Assembly: GCF_910592395.1 (NCBI RefSeq)
Contig: NC_088325.1
Coordinates: forward strand, 10,170,109-10,234,108
Origin: Lineus longissimus
Taxonomy: Eukaryota > Nemertea > Pilidiophora > Heteronemertea > Lineidae
Length of the DNA: 64,000 bases
Direction of reading: 5' to 3'
In this document: piece by piece, positions 35,901 through 47,900 of the stretch
Layout: the number at the start of each line of letters is the position of its first letter
Numbering within the stretch: position 1 is the first letter of the stretch
Made by a program: the position numbers and the translations under genes
The notes under the pieces: generated by a model
The model's input: the letters and a program-made list of their open reading frames with translations, nothing else
Databases searched by the model: none
Told to the model about the DNA's origin: nothing

Positions 35901-38900
35901 ATCATGTAATCTAAATATTAAATGAAACACCAACCTTTTCCTCTGCAGTTTTATTAGCATCTGCCTTCCCTGCGTCTGGTTTGGTCGCGTTTTCTTTCGT
36001 TTCATTCTTGGCAGAAGGTTCTTCCTTTTTCTCTTCCTTCTGTGTAAAGCAGATGAAGAAACGACGAGGGAAAATCAGAAAACTAGTGAGATTATTTCAA
36101 TAGGTGGGTTCCGATACTGTAAACTGCCAAATCTTAGCAGAGGTTTTATTTTTGCAGATTTCACAAATAACCTCAATTCGTGAAGATTTAAATTGCGAAA
36201 GAAAAATATGATTTTCTAGCAAAATATGGACATTTTATCACTAAAATGAGATCACCTTTATAACCACCCAAGAGCGAAAACAGCTTGGAAATGGACCACA
36301 AAATGGAGCAAGCACATACATATCTTTAAAACAAGCCTATATGCTTTTGATAGGATAATTCAAATTCTTAGCACTGAGGAAATACGTGTGGTAAGAGCAG
36401 GGGTTGAAATGGAGTTAAGAGTGGGGAGTATGAAGTGGGAATTTAGACAACAGTGGATAAAATATGAAGCCCAGGGCCAATTTGCTCAGTCGTCGTCAAT
36501 CAGCATAAGAGACAGCTAAAGTGAACATCATCTACTTCTGCAGTAAACTTCCTTACAATAGTAGCGTAAGAACTAGCTGCCAGAATATAAGCGACTTGGC
36601 CCTCATTAAACAAATACAGTTAGCGATCTATCTTCTAGCACTGCACATAAAATGAACACCATAGAATTTCAACTCTTGTAATCAACTCTTGTAACCAAAC
36701 CTATTAATCATGGAATCAAATCTACTCCACACATGCCGCTGGAGAATTCCATAAATAATCTGTGTATACACTGGTCAGAAACGCCTGCAACCTGCAGACT
36801 GAGAGGATCACATCAAGAATGGTATAACGGGAGACACTGACGTACGCGTAGGCCAGAAAATGATAAGGTAGAATGGGGTATTTGTAGCCCCTGCATTGTT
36901 TGATGCATGGGGATATCTATCAATATCATAGGCAGGGGTTACAATTACCCCATTCTATCCTACCATATGTTGAAAACCCTGCATTCGGGTACAGGGTGAC
37001 ACAAAATACACCACCAACAGAACTTAAATACACATAACAGGTTCATTGGTTTCAGATGATACAAGAAACCAATAAGCTTTTCGCTAAAAAATAAGAGTAC
37101 TTTCCCATAAATCGGGACACCTCTCTATTAGGGACAGGCACAGCACTAGTCAGTCTCAAGGTTGTCCTTAATAGAGAGGTTATACTGTATTTCGGACATT
37201 ATGGGAGTTATCCAAAACCAAAAGTAGGAAATATATTTTGTGTCACCTGGTAGTACAAACAGGACATGAACATGACAACAACCATAATCCCATAATCCCT
37301 CGACATAGGATAACACCTTGACATAGAATTAAAATCCTTAAAACCGATCAGGTGATTTCGATATGAAAACTACCTTAGGAGTTTCAGAACTCTTAGTTTC
37401 ATTCACAGGGGCGTCAGCTGGTGTAGCGTTAGCTGGTTTTTTGTCACTAGCGTCAGCCTCACTGCTAGCCGCATTGTTAGAAACAGGCTCGTCAGCATTT
37501 TCTGTCTCGACACTCTCGTCCTATTCAACATGTAAAGGAAACATTGACACATTTAAAGCGTATTTCCTACGACATTTACATGCGTATTTCCCTCATCGCA
37601 GTAGATAACAAAGCATCATCAAGTCATACGCAATTTACTGAATGGAACCCTATTGCGGACCCAATTGTCCACATGTTCAGCAGGCCCAGAATTTAGCTAA
37701 CTGATCTGTGCCAGACTTATGAATAGGAATTGAGATGGTTCACTTTCACCGCCCAAGAAATTGTCAAAAGTCAGAGTTTCCGCCAGGATTAAATTTGAGG
37801 GGGAGCAAAAAAGTTTTTTCTAAAAAAAATTTTTTTCTTAAAAAGGGTATATGACCCCTCTTGAGACGTTTTTTGGCCCTAAAACCGCTTCAATTGGCTC
37901 CCAAATGCTCTTATTTTACATATTAAATCATGAAAATTACTCATTTGACAGTAAAACAAACTTTAGTGCTCAAAATTAAGGGGGGGATATCCCCCTTGAA
38001 ATATTTTAGGGGAGATGAATCCCCCCCCATCCCCCCCTCTGGCGGAAACTCTGAAAGTAGGCTGAATTGTTGGTGTGCGGAATCCGCTTTATGTGATACA
38101 TTTCACTCTTAGAAATGTCACTTAAGATGAGGAGGGAGGTACAGGGGTCATGAAAGCTTTCAAGTAAAAGGTAATTTCGGAAGACGTCAAATTCTGTGGC
38201 AATGGAAGAACTATAGTCTACCTGCTCTGTGAGTTCAGGTTGTTATAAGTTTAATGTGGTGGATGGGAGGAGTGTAAAGAAATGTACGTGTTGGGTAATT
38301 TTGTGATTGTCTCTTAATGGAAAGAACAGTTCATCAGATAAAATGCTAGAGACCGTGGCAAAGTTTTAAATGTTAAGTAAAATGTGTCACAAACTAAAAG
38401 AAAATGAATTAAGACATAAATCTGAAATGAAAACAACCCATTTCCACACTAACACACATCACCTATACCAAAAGAGATCTATTTTATCACTCGAAACTAC
38501 CTCAAGCAGCTACCATTTCAAACAGCAATATCTACACTCTTTTTAGACCAAGGACTGAGGAGCTGATAAATCCATAACTAAAATATCTGATTTTATTGCA
38601 TTTTCTCTTGATCGGCACAACATCAGCCATCAGAGTCAACAGCAAAATGAAAATCTCTCCTACATGCCAAAATTCTGGTATTCATAAGTGGAGCCCTTTC
38701 TGGAGTATTATATTCTTGAATTCCCCAGTCCTTGGTGACATACTGTAAACCATGAGATTTGTGCAAAACTTTTTAATGTTCGCCAAAATATCCTTAAAAG
38801 CAATTTCCGCAAAAGGTCGACTTTCCTTTTGATAACAATTAACATGTTGAGACGAATTTAGAGCTTTTTATTTTCAGATCGCAAAAATAAAACGCTCTCG

Positions 38901-41900
38901 AAATCTTTCGTGTTTACAGTTGTTAGAAGTGCAATTTGTATTGTACAGTAACCATGGTTACCTTTTCCTCCTCTTTCTCTTTTGTTGGTTTTTCTTCCTC
39001 TTTCTTCGATTCAGTTTTCTCCGTCTTAGGATCAGTCTCTTTTTTAGGCTCACCCTGCCGCAAAGGCACATAAAATTCGTCTTAGGATATTGGACCATGC
39101 AAGGTTATCCCCAACCCTTCCACCATACAGGGTGAGTCAATAAAAAGGTAATACAAAACTAAAGGGTTATGTCCAGGATAATTATGGATGCGTTAACCCT
39201 TTACTTATGGATTACCTTTTAATAGACACACCCATATGTTAATACAACTTGGCTCGTGACTCATTTTAAAGGGGGAGGAGCATAATCTTTCTTGATTAAC
39301 TTGCACACGTAAAATATGTGTCCTTAAAGTGAATTTCGCACAAGCATTGCAATGGCCCTCCATTTCCCCTGCCTCAATCGGAAACAAAGCAACTGATGCA
39401 TGGAGTCATCACTATGGAAGTCTCAGAAGCAAGTTTCTGAATGGAACCCTATTGCCCACATGTTCAGCTGGCTGACTCTAGCTGACTGAACTGCGCCAGA
39501 GTTTTAAACAGGAAATAAAACGGCCCATTTTCGTGGCCAGTGAAAATGTAAAAGTAGGCTAAAATCCTGATCAATCGAAATTCCCTTTCAATTTGATTTA
39601 ATTAGGTTCATCAACTGAATAAATCAAACTGCAAACACGAGTCAAGAAACCAAGTTGAGACATGCCTTTTCATAATATTCCTCTAGTACCACATGAAAAA
39701 AAATTAAACCATAAAGAATATTTCATCATGAACTGACACCCCCAACAATGTATCATTGACAATCAATATCCATTTTCCAATATCTAAAGCATACTTGGTA
39801 GCAAATTAAATGGTGATAATCTTCCAACTTAAAGCAAATAACACAATGTCCAATAGAGTACCAGCATCCTCATAGGTGGCACTGATTTTCACTTGGGTGT
39901 GCGCCAAAATGACATCAAAACTCTGACAAAATTGACATTATGTTTCTGTCACAACCCTGTGAGAGTCAACGGCCAAAGTTCACAGTACCCTGTGATAGGG
40001 CTGGCCAAAGTCACGCTGGTACGCTATTGGCTGAGCTAACATAATCTTGAACCAATAACACAATATTTCGAGGAGGAAACAAATTTTTCAGAAATACGAA
40101 GTTGAAATTAATAATTCGGCTTATTTTTCCGGAACATGCATTTAAATCAAATATGGGGCAATGTTTTTGAAAAGCAAAACCAATTTTTTTCAGAAACATG
40201 GAATTGAAATAAAAGCAGATGTTCTTTTCTCACCTCTTCTGTCTTTTTGTCTTCCTTCTGCTCGTCGGTTTTCTCTTCTGTTTTCTCCTCGGTCTTTTCG
40301 TCCTTCTTATCCTCTTTTTTCTCCTCTCCCCCGCCGAACAGGTTACTGATGGTGCTACCAAGCTCTGAAAGAACAAAACAATTGCTATGAAGTTATAAGT
40401 GTAGAAAGAATTTGAGAAGGGGGTCGTTTTTCAAAAATACAATCACTTTTCATCGACAACTTTCACGATGTATTTCAAATTTCAGGTTGTCCTCGTCAAT
40501 TTTGACGATTTTTTGTCCAATGGGGGTCTTTCGCACCCCTTACCCTAAATAGTGGTTGATAATGTTAGACAAAACAGGTTAGATTTATAGGCTGTTTTAG
40601 TGTAACAGAGGAAATCACCAAGTTCCAGCCAGGGTTTGAACCGGAGACCTCTGGCTCATAAGGCAATCACTCAACCGACTGAGCTAGTGTGAAATTCCCC
40701 CTTGCCTCGGCCAGTTGGAATGATGCCACCATGACAATAGCCTCGTTTTTGAACTTGCTGCCCGGCGATGTGCTTTAAGTTTACCAACAAAACCTGTAAC
40801 CACTGGAAAGAGGACAAAAAAATTGATGAACACGGAAAGTTTCAATTAGAAATTTTCATTCCAAGTTGTTTTGTGAAAGTGGAGAAAAGAGGAAGTTACG
40901 TGTGTCCATGCAGCAAGAACACCGAAAAATGGTGTTTCCTTTAAGTGTAAGAACCCATTCACAGTGCTACATCATAGACCCGCCGTCATACAGAATCCAT
41001 AATTGGCAGAGATTAAAAACTGTAGTAAAACATACAATTTCCTGCAAATGCACATGTCATCAGCTCATTGAAAACTGTCAACATGCAAAAATATCCTATC
41101 CTTCAATAAAACACCTCTTCGAAAAAAAATCTCCTGCCCATTCCAAAAAGTTTGCCAACTTACTAAGATTGTCAATGAATTCTTTCTCAAATTCTGAAAC
41201 GAAGGCAGGTCATTGTGGAAGAGTCAATGGTTTACGTGAATACCACATTTGTATCCGAGTATGAGTCAAATAAATTGCACCGCAAACGAGTGATTTTTGT
41301 TGCTACAACCTGCAAAAACTCTCATTAATCTGAGGTTTTTTGCGCTGGTCATCACAGCTGCATACCACAAGAGTCAGTGATCACTACATGTGATGAACTT
41401 AAGCCCAGCAACTACCAGTCGCCCTCATGCAAAAGTCAGCGATCACTGCAACAGCTACCTGCCACTACCACTAGTCTAAGGGATATGATGAATTAGGACC
41501 TACATGTTGACCAATCCTTCCCACCTTAATCTATGTAATGCTAATCCTACCAAGACATTTATATGACAATATGAACGCCTACAATACATAACCTGTTGTT
41601 TTAGACTTGATATTTTTACAAGATTCCTCTTGTGCATTTCCTTCATAACACCGGCTACTTGTTACCTCATTTCATTTATGATCCTTCATCCTATCTAACC
41701 CTACCCTTGGTCCTGAACCTTCCCCCATACCCAATCTGAACCCTTACCCTAATTGTGACAAAACACTCATGTAACAATGAGAGAGTCAAGTTAGGAAAGT
41801 CACTTAGTTTACTTCATGCTAATGCTAGCCTATATAGATTTTCTAGTTATTTTACCTTTGACCATGTCGAACCCCTCTGGAAAGTACAGATATTGACTGA

Positions 41901-44900
41901 AGTATATATTTCAAATATCTTTTTACCACACCAGATGCCATGGCCTACTGTCTCGTGACTCTTGAATAAGGGCTAAGACAAGGAGATCCCTGGTTTGAAC
42001 CCCTCCAGGCATGAGACTCTAGGCATGTCCCTTTGTCAAACTTGCCTTACTCCACTCAAGGGTACATCGGTATTGTCAGAACAAAAGGAAAACATCCCAA
42101 TTGAAATCTGTAAATCAGACTACAGATCAATTTGAACACATCAATCCAAACCCTTCAAACTTACTGGACAAAGTGGATTCTTCTTCCTTCTCATCAGGGC
42201 TTGGGGGCTGCTTCTCGAAGACCGAGTCCACCAAGTCCAGATGCAGCAGACCGCTCTCGTCCATCCGGAAGTGGGCCTTTACGCCCTTGAAGTCGGAATC
42301 AGCAGAGTTCTTCTTGTAGGCATCACCGACACCTGAGAGGGCGACCTTTGAGTGTAGCTGGTTACCAAATCCACTGGAAAGAAAAGTATTTTGGATGAGA
42401 TTTAGGAAGGGGACTAAACAGCAGAACCATTCTCGAGATGCGGAACTCTCTAGGACAGCCGACCACGCATCTATTGCAGCCGGGCTGAAGAACAAAAACA
42501 ATTTTGTCACTCATCGAACATAGTAGCCAGGACGAATACCACAACGCGTCAATCATCGAACATTTCTTACATTTTCTCCTCTTCAGACAAGAAGTCCAGA
42601 TCTCCGTACATAACTTCAAAGTTGAAATCATCAAAGTTTTTGTTGAATTTCATGACTTTGCTGACAGGGTATGGATTCATTCGACCAAAGATGACACGTT
42701 TTATCGTTTTTGTTGACTTGCTCTCATCTTCGTTGGTGACCTCGCGTTCAAACTCAACCTAAAAAGAAGCACATTGTATAAACTTTTTAAAAACCGACTT
42801 TTGATTTATTATCGAGGTGGTGAAAGTCGAATGGCATTAACCCTTTTGCTTCCGTTAAACCAGTCGCGAAAGGGCCAAGAGGTAAAAAGTCCAGCAGAGC
42901 ACATTATGCAGCAAGCTTGGAGAGAAAGAGACCTCTCTGAAAAAGTTAATACAAGCTCTCCAAAATTTTTCATCACAAAGTGTATTTATGAAATGCTTCT
43001 CTAATTCAAAAGCTTGGACCCTACAGCTTGACTGTTATTACTTTTGGTGCAGAAAACATGACATAAGTGCTCAAACCCCACCAGAGCTTAAAAATTTCTT
43101 GAATATTTTATTAAGCACATTGGACGAGTAGGATGAATGCTTGTGATATTGAAACAACAAACATCAGAGCAGTAATGGCTAAGTGTAACAAGAAGCATTT
43201 TTCAATGAGCGTGCGTGGCTTACTCAGCAGTGATCATTTAGGCCAAATCCACACTTTTTTAAAACATTCATAGTCACTGCATCTAACATATCCAAGAGGG
43301 AATCTATTAGTCCTCGATACAAAATAGAGTGGTCTGGGCCACGTCATCAACCAAATATTCTAGACAGATTGCAGTTTTTCTGTTTGATGATTTAAGACTC
43401 TGTCGAAAAGACACCAACTTAGTGAAAACCCAAATCCACAAAAGTTGGTAACATTATAACATGTACAGTGGAACCTCTGTTAGCGGACACCTCTCTATTA
43501 AGGACAACCTCTCTATCAAGGACACTAGTTTTGGTCCCAAATTGGTTGTTTCCATTCAATTTGACCTCTCTAATCAGGACACCCCTCTAGAAAGGACAGC
43601 ACTTGTCAGTCCCGAGGGTGTCCTTAATAGAGAGGTTCTACCGTATAAGCATAAAAGAAGCTGACATCCAGTTTCCCCCATGCATTCAGGGCTTATATTT
43701 TGCAAGTTGCCAATTTTCAGAAATCTTGTCTATAGTATTAAGGAAGCGCACAGCACAACAGATAACATTGTGAGGCTAGCCTACTGAGGCAGTCGTCCAC
43801 AACCAACCTGTCTCTGGAGAAGAGTGCTCGTAAAAGCAATCTAGTGGCGTGAAAAGTAGAAGAAATTGTGTAAGAAACACGGCAACAGAAGATTAAGAGT
43901 AAGACAACCTTGACCTACAAGGTTTATGAGAAGAACTAGGCATACTTATACCAACCCTTGACTGCACGGCCTATCACTGTGTGCATCCAAATGTGTATAA
44001 ACATCAGTTGGCTGCTTTGGCATTACACATTTTGAGGACCAGAGCAGGGTTCAAACTTATAAAAGTTATTATTATATTACCAGGTGAGGGGAAAATTTGG
44101 TTTTACCACAGCATTTTTACACATAAGTTCCACATACTAGAAATTACGAGTATCATTTTTGTCGTTGCGGGAGATACTAACCTGAATAGGGAAGATCACT
44201 GCTTCTTTGACGCCAAATCGCTTGACCTTGAATCCCTTACTAAGGTAAGCAGCTTGGTATACCGCCCCCAGGGCTGCAGCTTCATCTGTGTTGATACTCT
44301 TGCCCAATTCTTCTCTGCAACACAAAAAATCATGAATTCATGTATTTCAAATTGCTATTTTCTAAATAACTAAATAGATAGAGAAGAACTTTATCATTAT
44401 TACTGCAGGTGACAGTAGTTAGCTTACAAAATAGATTTCCAGCCAATGTCAATTTCATCCACTATAGGTACTGTATTGTATTGGATTAGTAATCATTACT
44501 GCAGAATCTTTGGCAGGGAATGATGAAATTAATGAATAATTATGAACTGCTTTAGCTCAGTTCCTGTCAATATTCTGTAAAACTCACTTTTTTGTAACTT
44601 CTCTCAATTTCGCCTGCACTTTGGGAACCCTGGTGCCTCCGCCCATCAGGATGATCTCATTGATTTCATCCATTGTCATATGAGCTGATTTGAGAGCGTC
44701 TTCGAGTGGCTTGGCAACTCTTTCAAACAGGTCGCTGCAAAGTTCTTCGAATTCCTCGCGGGTTACTTTTGCCCTGAAGTCACGATCGTCCAATAAGCCC
44801 TCGACCTGAAATAAAGACCAATTTGATCAGAGCAGGAACCACGTTGGTGCTGACATCGAATTATAAAACTTTTCATTGACGCAAAGATCACTGGCAAACT

Positions 44901-47900
44901 AAATTCACCAAGGACAGGAATTGAGTCAGTTCGGAAAACCGTGGTCTTACCCCCCAGACTAACAACAACACTGAGCTAGACAGGAAGCAACAGGAGACGA
45001 TCTATCATCTCATCTGCGACTAGGGCACTCCCACGTTAGGAAACCACTTCACAGAATAGGCTTACGACAATCTGCTCCATGTGGATGTGGAGCTTGAGAC
45101 CAGACACAAGCTCACGAGGTTCAAACCTTCTCCCTTATGAAGAATAGAGAGGAATACTGGCCATAGGACACCACCCCACCACAGAGCTTTGAGGCTCTGT
45201 GACAGAATTCTCCGGGACAGCCAACCTTGTGACAGAAAACAGAATGACTGTCCAGAGTGCATCTCAAGAATCCCGGAGGGAGGGTCACATTCTGCCCAAA
45301 ACATACATTATTTCATTTAGCAGCCACAACTACACGGCACAGTGAATACTTTTCGTACCTGGGCGTAATGTTCGTTATTGGCGCTGAGAACCTTTTTGAC
45401 TCGTCCCGCCTCCTTCAGAAGCTTGGCCATGGCGCGAGGATTTGTTGTCACGTCGGTTTTCGTCTTCTTCTGTGCATTAAAAAGTTTCGCGAGATGCTCC
45501 CTCAGCCTGAACTGGAATTCCATGCCGCCAAGTGTAGCATCAAAGCCTATTCCTCGGATTGTCAACTGCGGGTTGTTCTCCACAAACCCTCGATCCTTCA
45601 TTCGTACAGTCTGATAGGCTGGAAACAAAAGAGAGTGAGGTTAGGCTAGAAACAAAAGAGAGTGAGGTTAGGCTAGAAACAAAAGGGACCAAGGTTATTA
45701 CAAATGTTCATCAAGATTCTGAAGTTCTCCTCTTTAGGAGGCATGGTTGACCAAACGTTTCTTTTCTGAAAATTAAAAAATTTAGAATTTAAAAAAAGGG
45801 TCATTGGTGGTGCGTTACTGGTGGTGCCTTTTTAAATGTGTCAGCTCGAGATGTCGAAACCAGTCAGGGATAACACGGCTTATACATGAGATACCTACAC
45901 ACAATAGTCGCAGTAGTACTGGAAGCCCCCATATCGTAGAACAACATATTCTGCGCCGTGGTATTGAATTCTTTTCGACGGAAGACACCATAATTCAGAG
46001 CTACAGCGCTGTTATCATTCATCAGCTGTAAGACGTTCAAATCGACCATCTCGGCAGCGCGGACCAGGGCGCGTCGCTCTGCCTGGTTGAAGAATGGCGG
46101 TACGGTGATCACAACATCCTTGATGGTTTGCTCAGCGAACGCCTCAGCTGATTCCTTTCCCCGCTCCAAAATCATCGCAATCAGTTCCTCTGGCGTATAA
46201 AAGGTCTTCCTGAAAGAAAGAGAGGGCGATATTTTTACTTCCAAATCAACACTTTGAAATCTTTTCAAGAAATAGGTAGAAGTTTGAAGTTCCGTAGCCA
46301 CAGCGAGTTCAGGAATGTGCCAATGTTTTTGCAAATTGTAACTCTGACGACAGCTGACGGACCTACTTTACTCTATAAAGTTGGCACTTTATAAATGACA
46401 ACGTCAACTCTATGTAAAACCCAATAGACAAACGATTGTGCCAGTGTGAACTCTATGTAAACCCAGAGCAGTCATAGTATTAAAGTCAAAGTTATGTAAA
46501 CCCAGCCTGATTAGTGTTGATGTGAATTCTATGTAGGCCCATACTATTTAGAGTACTGTTGTGAATTCTATATGAGCTCAGCCTAATGAAAGCGGTGTCA
46601 TGAATTCTATGTAAGCCAAGCTAATGAAAACTGCAATGTCAACTCTCTGTAAAGCCAGCCCAATGAAAAGAACTGTTAGATATCTGTACATACTCATCAT
46701 GTTGAAATATCACAGTGCCAGTTTCAGGATCCTCTTTCAAAGTGTAGAACGGGAATAACTGCTGGTAACGCTTCACGGTCGGGTGATTCATCTTCTTCCC
46801 GAGGACGCTCAGGAGATATATGTACGCCTTCGCCGGGAACTTGACCGCCTGTGAATAGAATGATGATGATCATGTTAAAAGCATTTTGGTGTACGCCATA
46901 CCAGTTTGGTTTATGGGCCCAGTAGGGACGTAAAGATCGACCCCAACTCAAAGAACAAGAATGAGGTAATTCCCATTCCCAGATGCAGTCTTTCAAACTT
47001 ACTGTATTTAGCGCAGCATCACCAAATGACCTCTCTCCATCCCTCATCGACACAACTGCAGCAGTTTTACGTTGAGATTCTCTGAAAAATGATAGGAAAA
47101 TAAGGTTCTTGATTGACTATACACATCTGGTTTAGCTTCAAGAACCACACCCTTTAAAGTTAAATCTTGCTGGCCTTGATTTGGAGCAACCTGCCTTTTG
47201 ACAACACACCACATCAGAATCCGTCTCATACTTGCTGGATGAGCTGGAGATTACATACCTATTCAGAACAATTTCCATTGGAACGCCAGGCTTGACAAGG
47301 GCAACCTTCATGTACTCTTGACCAAGATCAACAGACATGACAGCTAAACCATCTGAAAAAATTTGAATTATGGATTATATTTTTAAGTTTGAGAAATCTA
47401 TCATAGAGAATTGCAGATAACAGGATTCCTAGTTGCAGGTTTCCAGTGTTCCAAATTTGCCTTGTCAAGATCAGCCCCACGAGTGGTGAAGCTCAGTGAT
47501 GACTGAGGCAACAATTGGCAGCCACATAGAACAGCCTCACAGCCTTCCTAACATCAACAGGGCCCGACCCCACATCTTTGCAAAGTTTGGCCACTCCCTT
47601 CGCAAGAGGCGCTCATCAGGAAAGGGGCAATTGTGTTCATCCGAAACAACTCCTATAAAAATTTCAGTGGAATAATTTTAAAACCAGCTGATACGAAGTG
47701 ACACGTCATCATTTCTATTGCAACTTTGAAGCAAAACAGGTATCACGAAACTACATCAGACTTGTCACAAGTTTTCCATTCCATTATTATATATATTGAT
47801 ATTCATACTGAAGGGGACATTTTTATCTCAATTATAGTCACAAAACAACGCTTTCAATAAGCTTATCATATTTCGCCAACCATTATCTGGCAACAGGTGG

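Noticed and set aside
37363-37608. Plus-strand ORF over a HYOU1 exon
   Set aside because: It is antisense to the low-complexity exon 37374-37520, which fits HYOU1 in phase.
40622-40697. Functional tRNA-Ile(TAT) gene on the minus strand
   Set aside because: A and B boxes are good but the T and anticodon stems have mismatches and the acceptor stem does not pair. It is a SINE or tRNA relic.
43461-43664. ORF encoding an [19 protein letters not shown]-type protein, with similar ORFs at 62361-62609 and 54762-54989
   Set aside because: These are translations of the pogo/Tigger-like MITE, not a gene family.
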